Shown: in pieces, positions 50,622 to 59,269 of the stretch | How the letters are laid out: every line of letters begins with the position of its first letter | How positions within the stretch are numbered: position 1 is the first letter of the stretch | Assembly: GCA_014650475.1 (NCBI GenBank) | Contig: BMVA01000006.1 | Location: forward strand, 1 to 64,000 | Direction of reading: 5' to 3' | DNA length: 64,000 nt | From: Streptomyces albogriseolus | Lineage (GTDB): Bacteria > Actinomycetota > Actinomycetes > Streptomycetales > Streptomycetaceae | The notes under the pieces: generated by a model | The model's input: only the letters and a program-made list of their open reading frames with translations | Databases searched by the model: none | Told to the model about the DNA's origin: nothing | Program-made: the position numbers and the translations under genes

Positions 50622-50639
50622 GCCGTGCCGCCTCTCCCC

Positions 50640-50761
50640 GCGTACCGCTCCGTACAGCGCCCGCGCCCACCCCGTACGAAGGTCCGTGAGCGACGCGTCA
50701 CCACTGGTCACGCTAGGCCACCGCACGCCACCGTAGGTTCGCACTGCTGGAACAATCACCC
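50640..50761. repeat. direct repeat, copy A, of a divergent promoter region
   Basis: 122 bases match 54511-54632 without gaps, about 70% identical by eye, including an unbroken 25-base identical core at 50694-50718 that contains CACCACTGGTCACG. Copy A lies upstream of the HTH regulator. Its right end (ACAATCACCC) corresponds to the first codons of the ATPase gene in copy B, but here the ATG is lost. Confidence 0.75.
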
Positions 50762-51724
50762 CTGCGGGGAGGGACCTTGTGCATCCCTCTCACACGCGGC
50801 GGCGACCGACTCGGTGAACCGGACCATCCCCCGGTGGTACGTCGCCCTTTCCGGGTTCGGGAAGCGGACGTTGTGACGGTAGAAGCGGTGGAAGGCGATG
50901 ATCAGCGCGGCGTGCTCGATCTCGAGGGGGAGGAGCGCCCGATCCGCCATGGTGAGTGGGCGGCTCTTCTCGTATCCGGCGAGGAGGGCGTGGAGGCGGT
51001 CGGTGGAGAGAAGGCCGGCTTCGTCCTGAGCGAGGCCGACGGCTGCCATGCCGAGGTCGAGCAGCGGATCGTCGAGGGAGATCGTCTCCCAGTCCAGGAA
51101 GGACAGTCCGCCGTCGTCGCGGACGATGACGTTGTCGTCGAAGAGGTCTCCGTGGATCAGGCAGGGAGCGCGTAGGCCGCCCACCTCGGCGGCACGGACG
51201 CGGTCGAGGCGGGCGGCCAGCCACTGGGCGAACTCCTGGTCGGCGAAGCCAGCCATCGCAGCGAGATGCTGCGGTGAAAGACGGCGCGTGCCGACAGGGA
51301 CGTCCTCGAGGCCTGCAGCGCCGGGCGTCAGGCTGTGCAAACGGGCGAGGAGGCCACCGGCATCCGGGAGCAGGGTGAGTGGCAACGGCTGCTGAACCGT
51401 GCCGGCGATCCATTTCTTCAGCATGAAGAGGCGACCCCCCACCGGGGTGACGAGTGAGCCGCCCACGGCGGGGACGACCTCGCTGGTGGGCAGGCCGAGC
51501 CGGTGGAGGGCCTGGGTGTGACGGGCCAGCGTGGCCGCGGTGTCCTCGTCATGGTTGTCGAGCGAGGTCAGCACATACTCACCCTGGTCGGAGGTGAGCC
51601 GGAAGCTGGAGTTCGCGGCACCACCGGAGAGCGGGCTGATGGACTCGCCTGTGAGCCCGTACCTCTCGGCAACGGCCGCAAGGTCGATCTGTTCGGCTGT
51701 GGTGTAGTGCGCCACTTGGTTCAT
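50756..51724 (-). CDS. phosphotransferase of the APH/choline-kinase fold
   Basis: A 322-residue kinase-like phosphotransferase. GGAANSSFRLTSDQGEYVL is the nucleotide loop, PCLIHGDLFDDNVIVRDDG is the catalytic HxDxxxxN loop, and LSFLDWETISLDDPLLDLG gives the metal-binding Asp. Relatives include ThrB-type homoserine kinase and aminoglycoside phosphotransferases; the substrate cannot be told. It overlaps the NTPase gene upstream by four bases (ATGA), so the two proteins are made together, which suggests a shared task. Its 3' end reaches into repeat copy A. Confidence 0.85.
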   Translation of the reverse strand: MNQVAHYTTAEQIDLAAVAERYGLTGESISPLSGGAANSSFRLTSDQGEYVLTSLDNHDEDTAATLARHTQALHRLGLPTSEVVPAVGGSLVTPVGGRLFMLKKWIAGTVQQPLPLTLLPDAGGLLARLHSLTPGAAGLEDVPVGTRRLSPQHLAAMAGFADQEFAQWLAARLDRVRAAEVGGLRAPCLIHGDLFDDNVIVRDDGGLSFLDWETISLDDPLLDLGMAAVGLAQDEAGLLSTDRLHALLAGYEKSRPLTMADRALLPLEIEHAALIIAFHRFYRHNVRFPNPERATYHRGMVRFTESVAAACERDAQGPSPQG

Positions 51725-54372
51725 GCTCCTTGTTGTGCTGCCGACTCCTGCCGGCGGTCCTCGACGAGGCCGACCCAGCGTGCACGCACCTGAGTTACGT
51801 CGTCCAGCCATTCGGCGCGAGGCAGACTCGCCGGAGGCTCCTCGTCGGCCATCAGATAGGTCAGTTCGGCGAGGTACGCGAACTCCATCCCGCTGACGCA
51901 GTCCTCCGTCAGGCGCTCCCGGGCTCGGGCAAGCGCCTCCGGGATACCGGCGACGAGAGCGTGCAGGCACTCGGCGAAGCGGACGTAGGCGACGGACGAC
52001 GTCTGTCCCGCTTCCTCGGCTTCCCTCGCCACGGCCTCGGCACGCTGCGGCAGGTCGGGCGCGATGCCCGCGTCCCTCACCAGTGCCGCGACGCGGGTCT
52101 GGGTCTGGGCCCACCGGATCGAGACGCCCGCGAGGAGTTCTTCGGCACGGGCGATCTGCTCGGCCGCCCGTGGCCGGTCCTGGAAGGCCGCCGCAAAGGC
52201 GAGGCATGCCTGCGACAGGGCGGCTTCGCCGACCTGCCCGTCGGCCAGAGCCTGGTCGCGGCCGGCTGCGTAGGCGGAGCACGCCAACACCATGGACCCC
52301 TGTGGCCACCACAGGTCTCCGAGGACACGGTCCTGGCGGCCCTCCGCTCCCAGATGAAGCGCCGCCTCCCTGGCCCGTGGGAAGTCGCCGATCCGGCGGG
52401 CCAGGTGAACCAGCCCTCGGCGGGCCGTCGCGGCGAGACGGCCGCCCAGGTCGGCCACGCGCCGCATCCCGTTCAATGACTCCTGGAAATTCCCCAGGTC
52501 ACGGTCGCACTCGGCCAGGAAGTAGAGCGGCAGTTCCTCCAGACTCGGCGGCAGGACGCCGGTCTCCAAGACCTGCCGGAGCTGCCGCGCGGTGCCGCTG
52601 CGGTGTCGACGCTGGCGCTGGGCGATGGCTGAGAGGGTCGTGGCGAGTGCCTGAGCCGGGGTGGGAGCGGTGTCGTCCTGTAGGCCTGCGGGCGGCTCGA
52701 TGGGCTCCCAGACGAAATCGTCCACGTACTGGAAGGCGGCGTCCTCGAGCCAGCCGAGCGGAAGACCGAACTGGTGTGACAGAGCCAGACCTTGGCGGAG
52801 AGCAGAAACCAGGCGCGCACGGTGGGAGATGTCCTCGCGGCCGAGGGCTTCGAAGGCGCGGCGCGCGGCGCGCTGCCAGTCGGCACTCGTCCACCGGTCG
52901 TCACTGGTCGAGTCCGCCTCCCGCACCGCGTCCCGGATCAGGGCGTGCAGGCGGTAGGGCCATGGAGCTCCGGGGTCGTGCTCGACGAACGGCCGGTCCA
53001 CCAGGCTCTGGGCCGGAGCGTCGTGGTCGAAGCCCGCGGCGGCGGAGGCGAGAGGTACGGAGAAGCTCTCCAGGAGGCTGACGGATCGCACGACGCGTCG
53101 CGCCTCCGGAGGCAGGTCACGGAACGTCCGGGCGACCAGAGCGGGAAAGTCGAGGTTGAAGTCGTGCACCGAGGGAGCGTTGCCGGACCGACGGTACAGA
53201 TCGAGGAACCGCATCGCCGCAAGGTCGAGGTACAGCGGCAGTCCGTGCGAGTTGGCCGTGACGAGATGACGGGTCACGTCGTCCATCATCGGCCGGCCGG
53301 CGCGCGTCAGACGTTGGGACAAATACGTCTCACAGTCACCGGCCGACAGGTAGCCGACCGTGTGCTGCCGGGGCTCCTGCGTCGCGCCGCCGACGAGTTG
53401 GGGCCAGCATTCCGGGCCTGCCCAGTCGAGCTGCCCCTCGAGCTGCGGGTCGTCCCACTGGAGACGATTGCGTCCCGTGATGACGAACAGGGCGTTCGGC
53501 ATCAGCCACACCACTCGTTGGACAAGGCGCTCCAGGTCTCGGTGCACCCGGTCCCCTACGTCCTCGAAAGTGTCCAGCAGTACCACCAGGGTCGCCCGGT
53601 GCTTGGGGGGAAGGCTTGCCAGGTCCCAGGCGAGGAGGTGCGGGTAGTAGCTGAGCGCGTCCTGGTCGGGAGTGGCCTCGAGGAGGTCGGCGAAGCGGCT
53701 GCACTCGGCAAGTGCCCTGACCCGGTGATGCCTCTCGCGCAACGCGCGGACGACGGTCCGCAGGCCCTGGCCGACCACTTGGCCCATGGTGCCCGGAAGA
53801 GCGACCGCCTGCGCCACGTCGGCCAGCGCCGACTGGACCTGTCCGGACAGGTTGCGAGCGCCGGGCAGGGAACTCAGCCGGGTACGGCGCCGGACGTACT
53901 CGTCGAGCGGTTCACCGGGATGGTTGTGCTCCCAGTAGCGTTGCAGGGCCAGATCGAACGTAGGCATCGGCTGTCCGATCTCCGCCGCGGCCAGCCGGAC
54001 AGCCAGGATCAGCGACTCGAAATCGGCGCCGGAATCGCGCGCCAGATCGACCCGCACCGGTACGACAGGCCCGGTCCCCTCGTCCAAGGGTGGCCAGTGG
54101 TCATCGGCTGGTAGCCCTCCGGATAAGTGCCGGGCCACGGACCGGGACAATGTCGACTTGCCGATACCGCCGACACCGTAGAACGTGAGCACATTACGGC
54201 GGGGGGCCTCGAGGTCCTGCACGTCGAAGCCGTCGGCACGGACAGCGCGGACGAGGTAGGAGAGGCTCTGAGCCACCGAGTCCCACTCGTCACGCCTGTC
54301 CGCGAAATAGTCGACCGCTCTGACATCGCGATCGTTCGAACGGAACAGCGCCCTCAGGTCCGACCGGCTCAC
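51721..54372 (-). CDS. STAND-like P-loop NTPase with C-terminal helical repeats
   Basis: An 883-residue protein. Residues 1-60 are a short helical start with DVRAVDYFADRRDEWDSVAQ; Walker A FYGVGGIGKSTLSRSVARH is near residue 65; Walker B RATLVVLLDTFEDVGD is near 265; NALFVITGRNRLQW is a sensor-1-like segment. The domain continues with a winged-helix-like part (LPPEARRVVRSVSLLESFSV). From about 520 it is all-helical, TPR-like repeats (ELPLYFLAECDRDLGNFQES). This is the layout of signal-transducing STAND ATPases, although no N-terminal effector is visible. GTG at 54372 is preferred to one two codons upstream because AGAGGG then has normal spacing. Coupled to the phosphotransferase gene. Confidence 0.82.
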   Translation of the reverse strand: MSRSDLRALFRSNDRDVRAVDYFADRRDEWDSVAQSLSYLVRAVRADGFDVQDLEAPRRNVLTFYGVGGIGKSTLSRSVARHLSGGLPADDHWPPLDEGTGPVVPVRVDLARDSGADFESLILAVRLAAAEIGQPMPTFDLALQRYWEHNHPGEPLDEYVRRRTRLSSLPGARNLSGQVQSALADVAQAVALPGTMGQVVGQGLRTVVRALRERHHRVRALAECSRFADLLEATPDQDALSYYPHLLAWDLASLPPKHRATLVVLLDTFEDVGDRVHRDLERLVQRVVWLMPNALFVITGRNRLQWDDPQLEGQLDWAGPECWPQLVGGATQEPRQHTVGYLSAGDCETYLSQRLTRAGRPMMDDVTRHLVTANSHGLPLYLDLAAMRFLDLYRRSGNAPSVHDFNLDFPALVARTFRDLPPEARRVVRSVSLLESFSVPLASAAAGFDHDAPAQSLVDRPFVEHDPGAPWPYRLHALIRDAVREADSTSDDRWTSADWQRAARRAFEALGREDISHRARLVSALRQGLALSHQFGLPLGWLEDAAFQYVDDFVWEPIEPPAGLQDDTAPTPAQALATTLSAIAQRQRRHRSGTARQLRQVLETGVLPPSLEELPLYFLAECDRDLGNFQESLNGMRRVADLGGRLAATARRGLVHLARRIGDFPRAREAALHLGAEGRQDRVLGDLWWPQGSMVLACSAYAAGRDQALADGQVGEAALSQACLAFAAAFQDRPRAAEQIARAEELLAGVSIRWAQTQTRVAALVRDAGIAPDLPQRAEAVAREAEEAGQTSSVAYVRFAECLHALVAGIPEALARARERLTEDCVSGMEFAYLAELTYLMADEEPPASLPRAEWLDDVTQVRARWVGLVEDRRQESAAQQGA

Positions 54373-54510
54373 CAGCACCCCTCTGCGTCATCGTCAACGG
54401 TGACAGCAGACCAGCAGGCCTGAAATACCGTCAAGTCCTCTTGGCGGCGGGCGAGAGCTTCCGGAACCGCCTCCGCCGGATCGGGGATCGAGCACCGTCA
54501 CGGCATCGTC

Positions 54511-54632
54511 GAGTACCACCCCGTACAGCACCCGCGGCCGCCGCGTACGGAACCGTCGAAGCGGCGCGTCACCACTGGTCACGCTAGGCGACAGCAGGCC
54601 ACCGTGAGTGCATGACCGCAACACAATCACCC
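54511..54632. repeat. direct repeat, copy B, leading into the ATPase gene
   Basis: Gap-free match to 50640-50761, with the 25-base identical core at 54565-54589. Copy B carries the intact start of the HATPase gene (ATG at 54612) but no HTH regulator gene on its left side; the NTPase gene is there instead. Confidence 0.75.
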
Positions 54633-55055
54633 GTCACGGTGCACCAGTTCACGATGCGCTTCAGCTCCACCCCGCGCGGTGCCCGGCTCGCCCGCCGTCT
54701 GTGCGAGCACTGCCTCGGCGCCTGGGGCGTCCCGTACGACAGCGACGCGCACGACGTCGTCACGCTCGTGGCCGCGGAGCTGTGCGCCAACGCCGTGCAG
54801 CACGGGCACGTCCCCGGCCGGGACTTCCAGGTGCACATGACGGCCTCCCCGTCGACCCGCACCGTTCGGATCGAGGTCACCGACACCCGTGGGGAAAGCG
54901 TCCCCCTTCTCTCCGCCGGCCCGTCGCCGGACGGCGAGGGTGGGCGCGGCCTGCTGCTGGTCTCGGCGCTGGCCGACCGCTGGGGCTGTTCGCCGCGCGC
55001 CGATGGCGGGCCCGGCAAGACGGTCTGGGCGGAGTGCACCGCCTACCCGGCATGA
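54612..55055 (+). CDS. HATPase-domain regulatory protein (anti-sigma factor-like kinase)
   Basis: A 147-residue GHKL-type ATP-binding protein of the SpoIIAB/RsbW class. FSSTPRGARLARRLCEHCLG starts the domain; VVTLVAAELCANAVQHGH is the N box; IEVTDTRGESVPL is the G1 box; GGRGLLLVSALADRWG is the G2 box. Such proteins in Streptomyces pair with HTH/DUF397 regulators. Its usual divergent partner is displaced by the block 50756-54372. Cytosolic; partner sigma factor unknown. Confidence 0.9.
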   Translation: MTATQSPVTVHQFTMRFSSTPRGARLARRLCEHCLGAWGVPYDSDAHDVVTLVAAELCANAVQHGHVPGRDFQVHMTASPSTRTVRIEVTDTRGESVPLLSAGPSPDGEGGRGLLLVSALADRWGCSPRADGGPGKTVWAECTAYPA

Positions 55056-55200
55056 CCTGATCACGCAAGCGGCGCCCCCGCAGGTTGAACGCCCAAGCCC
55101 TCGCCCGGAAGACTGCTACCCGACACATCGAAGACCTCCGAAGATCGAAGATCTCTGAAGTCGTCTTCGGACACTCGACGCGGGCGGGGGCCAGGACCAG

Positions 55201-56826
55201 GTGCCGGACGGACGACGGATCGCGGGGCGTTACGAGCTGCTGGAGCAGTTCAGTCACGGGGGCATGGGGGACGTGTGGCGCGGCTACGACGCCGTGCTGG
55301 ACCGGCCGGTCGCCGTGAAGCTCATCCGCCCGCAGGCCGTGGCGTCGCCGCACCTGGCGGAGGAGTTCGAGAAGCGGTTCCGGCGCGAGGCCCGGGTGAC
55401 CGCGCGCATCCAGCACCCGGGCGTGCCCCAGGTGTTCGACGCGGTGCTCGACGAGTCGTACGAGCAGTTGTTCCTGGTGATGGAACTGGTCGACGGTGTG
55501 CCGCTGACCGCGTACGTGAACCCGGACCGGCCGCCGCTTCCCGTCAGCTGGGCGGTGGCCGTGGCGGCACAGGTGGCGACCGTGCTGTCGTACGCACACG
55601 ACGTGCCGGTCGTCCACCGCGACCTGAAGCCCAGCAACATCCTGGTCGCCCGGGACGGCACGGTGAAAGTGCTGGACTTCGGCATCGCGGCGATCCTGCG
55701 CACGGACGTCACGAAGCTGACAGCGACGGGCAGCCCGATCGGGACGCACCAGTACATGGCGCCGGAGCAGGTGCGCGGGGGACGGGTCACGCCGCGCACC
55801 GACCTGTACGCGCTCGGCTGCGTGCTGCACGAACTGCTTTGCGGGCAGCCGCTGTTCAGCGGGGACAGCGAATGGCAGCTGATGATGCAGCACGTCAACG
55901 CTGCCCCGGTGCCGCTGCGCCGGCTGCGGGCAGACGTACCGGAGGCCTTGGAGGATCTCGTCCTGCATCTGCTCCGCAAGGCGCCCGAGGCGCGCCCTGC
56001 GGACGTGCAGGAGGTGTACGAGCGGCTGCGGCCCTTCCTGCCGGTGCCCGGCGAGGAGTCCGGGGAGTCCGAACCCGAGGGGGCGGGGCTCGCCGGGGCG
56101 CCCGACCCCACCGGCATCTTCCGCCGCCCCTACGCGCCCCGTTCGCGCGCCGCAGCGTCGGGCGCGCAGCAGAACGCGGCCGGCGCCGGGGCGGGCGCGG
56201 TCCCGGCCCCCGTGCTGCCGCCTGCCCAGCGCGACGAGCTACGCGAGCAGATCCGCGAGGTGTACGAGCACTGCGCCGCGTTGTGGGAGGAGGACCGCTT
56301 CTCGCAGGCGGCCGAAGTGGTCGGTGAGATGGTCGAGTCGGCCGCCCGGGTACTCGGCGCGGAGAGCAAGGCGGTCCTCGCCCTGCGCAGGCGCCGGGCG
56401 TTCAGCCGTCAGCTCGCGGGCGATCACCGGTCGGCGCTGCCGGAGTTCGAGGCCCTGGCGGACGCCTACGGGCGGGTCATCGGGCCGAACAGCGACGAGG
56501 CCCTGGACTGCCGGGCGCAGGCGGCGCGCTGCCGGGGCGAACTCGGGCAGGTGACCGAGGCGCTGGCCGGGCTGCACGGGGTGCTGGACGCCGTCCGCGC
56601 CGTCGACGGTGACGTGAGCGAGAACGCGGTGGAGCTGCGCCGCGACATCGGCATGCTGCTGCTCGCACAGCAGCGGGCCGCCGACGCCTTCGAGGTCCTG
56701 GAGCCGCTGCACGCGGACCTGTGCGTGGTGTACGGGCCAGACGACGAACTGACCGCCGAGGTGGCCGAGACGCTGGCCGTGATCCGTCTGGATCTCGACG
56801 GCGACGGCCCCGGTTCCGCCGGCTGA
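55201..56826 (+). CDS. Ser/Thr protein kinase with C-terminal TPR-like region
   Basis: A 541-residue soluble kinase. Residues 8-265 form the catalytic domain: LLEQFSHGGMGDVWRGYD (glycine loop), PVAVKLIRP (Lys), VVHRDLKPSNILVARDG (catalytic loop near 136), VLDFGIAAI (DFG) and MAPEQVRGG (APE). A Pro/Ala linker spans about 290-335. The C-terminal 200 residues are helical repeats (AALWEEDRFSQAAEVVGEMV, DCRAQAARCRGELGQVTEAL). No membrane segment, so it is cytosolic, unlike PknB. GTG at 55201 has AGGA four bases upstream. Complete, in contrast to the two kinase remnants in the window. Confidence 0.9.
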   Translation: MPDGRRIAGRYELLEQFSHGGMGDVWRGYDAVLDRPVAVKLIRPQAVASPHLAEEFEKRFRREARVTARIQHPGVPQVFDAVLDESYEQLFLVMELVDGVPLTAYVNPDRPPLPVSWAVAVAAQVATVLSYAHDVPVVHRDLKPSNILVARDGTVKVLDFGIAAILRTDVTKLTATGSPIGTHQYMAPEQVRGGRVTPRTDLYALGCVLHELLCGQPLFSGDSEWQLMMQHVNAAPVPLRRLRADVPEALEDLVLHLLRKAPEARPADVQEVYERLRPFLPVPGEESGESEPEGAGLAGAPDPTGIFRRPYAPRSRAAASGAQQNAAGAGAGAVPAPVLPPAQRDELREQIREVYEHCAALWEEDRFSQAAEVVGEMVESAARVLGAESKAVLALRRRRAFSRQLAGDHRSALPEFEALADAYGRVIGPNSDEALDCRAQAARCRGELGQVTEALAGLHGVLDAVRAVDGDVSENAVELRRDIGMLLLAQQRAADAFEVLEPLHADLCVVYGPDDELTAEVAETLAVIRLDLDGDGPGSAG

Positions 56827-56863
56827 AACGGCCTTCACCCCGCACCACGGCCCACCAGGACTT

Positions 56864-56869
56864 TAGGAT
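56864..56869 (+). promoter_or_regulatory. -10 hexamer TAGGAT, leaderless start
   Basis: TAGGAT ends exactly six bases before the ATG at 56876 with CCCCGT between and no ribosome binding site. A good vegetative -10; no -35 was recognised. Confidence 0.55.
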
Positions 56870-56875
56870 CCCCGT

Positions 56876-59038
56876 ATGCCTCAACTCGCCTTCGACATCG
56901 GCTTCTTCGCCGAGCTCCCCAAGCTCCAGCCTCCGGTCAGGAAGGGGGTCATGGACGCCTGGGAGAAGTTCGGCCGGCTCACCCTCGACCAGCTCTTCAA
57001 GGACCCGGGGCTGAAACTGGAGAGCCTGGTGAAGGCGAAGGACAAGCAGATCAGGACGATCCGCATCGACCAGTTCTGGCGTGGGGTGGTGCTGGCGCCG
57101 CCCAGCGGGGACACCTTCGTCCTGCTGCGGGTCATGCCGCACGACAAGGCCATCGCCTGGGCGCTGAAGCAGAAGTCCAGCATCAACGAGGTGACGCGGG
57201 CCGTCGAGATCCGAGACGCGGCGACCCTGGACGAGATCACGCCGGCCTACGAGCGGGTGGCCGAGGCCTCGCCGAAGGAGCGGCTGTTCGCGAAGTTCAC
57301 CGACGGGGACCTGAAGGCGCTCGGCATCGACGACGAGACACTGCGGCAGGCCCGGTCGCTGGTCGACCAGGAGCAGCTGGACGTCTTCGCGCCGCTGCTG
57401 CCGCAGGACCAGCGGGAGGTGCTGCAGTACCTCGCCGCGGGCTGCACGGTCGAGGAGGTCTGGCAGGACATCGTGGCCCCCGCCCTGCAGGCGTCCACGC
57501 AGCCGGTGGACACGGGCGACTACGAGACGGCGATCCACCACAGCCGGGCCCGCATCGCGCTGGTGTCGGCCCCCGAGGAGCTGCGGGACATCCTGGAGAA
57601 GCCCTTCGCGGCCTGGCGGGTGTTCCTGCACCCCTCGCAGCGGAAGGTGGCCTACCGGGCGTCGTACTCGGGTCCCGCGCAGGTCACAGGCGGTCCGGGC
57701 ACCGGCAAGACCGTCGTCGCGCTGCACCGGGTGAAACACCTGCTCGGCCACCTGCGCGACGGCGACCGCATCCTGCTGACCACCTACACCAACGCGCTTG
57801 TCAACGCGCTCCGGTCGGGCCTGGAGTCCCTGGTGGACGACCCGGTGCTGCGCGAGCGCGTGGACATCTCCACCGTCGACGGCTTCGCGAGCCGGGTCGT
57901 CGCGGAGGTGCCGGAGGCGGTGCCGCTGCGTCCGCTGATGAACAACGAGGAGGTGAGCCGTTGGGGCAAGGCCGCCAAGGCGACGGGCTTCACCGGCAGC
58001 GCTCAGTTCCTCGCCCAGGAGTACCGGCACGTGGTCCTGGCGCAGGGCATCACCACCCTGGCCGAGTACGAGGCGGCGGACCGGCGGGGACGGGGCAGCC
58101 GACTGACGGCCGCCGAGCGGCCGCTGGTGTGGGAGACGGTCGAGCGGTTCACGGCCGACCTCGCCGCGGACGGGGCCCGGACCTGGCTGCAGACGTGCGC
58201 GGAGGCGGCTCGGCTGCTGGAGGAGAAGGGGCCGCAGTACCGGCATGTGGTGGTGGACGAGGCGCAGGACCTGCATCCCGCGCAGTGGCGGCTGCTGCGC
58301 GCGGCCGTACCCGCCCGCCCGGACGACCTGTTCATCGCGGGCGACCCGCACCAGCGCATCTACGACTCGAAGGTGTCGCTGAAGTCGCTCGGCGTCAAAG
58401 TGGCCGGGCGTTCGGTGAAGCTGCGCAAGAACTACCGCAGCACACAGGAGATCCTGCGCTGGTCCACGGCCCTGCTGGTCGGCCGCCCGATCGCCCAGCT
58501 CGAGGACGAGGGCCGCAACGACACCCTGCTCGGCTATCGCTCCGCCCTGCACGGCGACGGACCGGCCGTCCGGGGGACGGCGAGCGAGGAGGCCGAACTG
58601 GACGCTTTGGTCGACCAGGTGCGGGCATGGATGGACGCTGGTGTCGGCGCCGGTGAGATCGGGGTGAGCGCCCGGTTCAACAAGACATGCGCGAAAGCGG
58701 TGGCACGCCTGAAAGGCGCCGGGATCTCCGCCGCCACGCTGCGCGCCGCCGACGCCGCCGCCGGCGGGGACGGGACGGCCGTCCGGGTCGGAACCATGCA
58801 CTCGTTCAAGGGCCTGGAGTTCCGCTGCGTCGCGGTTATCGGCGTCACGGAGGACGCGCTGCCGTTCCCGAAGGCGGTCACACCCCCCGAGGTGGATCCC
58901 AAGCAGCACGAGACGGACATGATGTCCGAGCGCTGCCTGCTCTTCGTGGCCTGCACGCGGGCCCGGGACAGCCTCTACGTGTCCTGGTCGGGCGCCCCGA
59001 GCACGTTCCTGACCGAAGCGGGCGCCACCGCGGTCTGA
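56876..59038 (+). CDS. UvrD/Rep-type helicase with N-terminal RelE-like domain (GajB-like)
   Basis: A 720-residue fusion. Residues 1-105 look like a RelE/ParE fold: FDIGFFAELPKLQPPVRKGV, then IRTIRIDQFWRGVVLAPPSG and VLLRVMPHDKAIAWALK, the usual RelE order ending in the HDkA...WA motif. Residues 240-715 are an SF1 helicase: Walker A VTGGPGTGKTVVALHR near 270, VVVDEAQDLHPAQWRLL near 458, LRKNYRSTQEIL (motif IV/V region), GTMHSFKGLEF and VACTRARDSLYV. The next gene is an OLD-family nuclease, so the pair resembles Gabija (GajA nuclease, GajB helicase) with the order reversed. The ATG follows a -10 box by six bases. Confidence 0.9.
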   Translation: MPQLAFDIGFFAELPKLQPPVRKGVMDAWEKFGRLTLDQLFKDPGLKLESLVKAKDKQIRTIRIDQFWRGVVLAPPSGDTFVLLRVMPHDKAIAWALKQKSSINEVTRAVEIRDAATLDEITPAYERVAEASPKERLFAKFTDGDLKALGIDDETLRQARSLVDQEQLDVFAPLLPQDQREVLQYLAAGCTVEEVWQDIVAPALQASTQPVDTGDYETAIHHSRARIALVSAPEELRDILEKPFAAWRVFLHPSQRKVAYRASYSGPAQVTGGPGTGKTVVALHRVKHLLGHLRDGDRILLTTYTNALVNALRSGLESLVDDPVLRERVDISTVDGFASRVVAEVPEAVPLRPLMNNEEVSRWGKAAKATGFTGSAQFLAQEYRHVVLAQGITTLAEYEAADRRGRGSRLTAAERPLVWETVERFTADLAADGARTWLQTCAEAARLLEEKGPQYRHVVVDEAQDLHPAQWRLLRAAVPARPDDLFIAGDPHQRIYDSKVSLKSLGVKVAGRSVKLRKNYRSTQEILRWSTALLVGRPIAQLEDEGRNDTLLGYRSALHGDGPAVRGTASEEAELDALVDQVRAWMDAGVGAGEIGVSARFNKTCAKAVARLKGAGISAATLRAADAAAGGDGTAVRVGTMHSFKGLEFRCVAVIGVTEDALPFPKAVTPPEVDPKQHETDMMSERCLLFVACTRARDSLYVSWSGAPSTFLTEAGATAV

Positions 59039-59095
59039 ACCTGGATGGCCAGGTGTGTGCAGACGCAGGACAGGTCACACATCTCCACAGTTCAA

Positions 59096-59124
59096 TTGAC
59101 AGTGCTTTCAAGGGCATGTTTGAG
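59096..59124 (+). promoter_or_regulatory. weak promoter candidate upstream of the OLD-family gene
   Basis: TTGACA at 59096 is followed after 17 bases by TTTGAG, a poor -10. TTCAAGGGCAT occurs twice (59107, 59146), spaced 39 bases. The 231-base gap after the helicase gene means the nuclease gene may have its own promoter. Confidence 0.25.
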
Positions 59125-59269
59125 TACTCACGCTTCCGGTGGCGCTTCAAGGGCATCACCGGACGCGCCTGTCCCTCATGCCCGGATGAATCCGAAGTGC
59201 TCTGGCGTCATTCCCTGTTCGACGCCTCGCGGCCCCGGGCGTGCCGCACCGCCACTCCTCGGAAAGACC

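Noticed and set aside
55201-56826. Kinase-TPR gene as part of the Gabija-like unit
   Set aside because: It precedes the helicase on the same strand, but the helicase has its own -10 six bases before its ATG, and kinases are not Gabija components.
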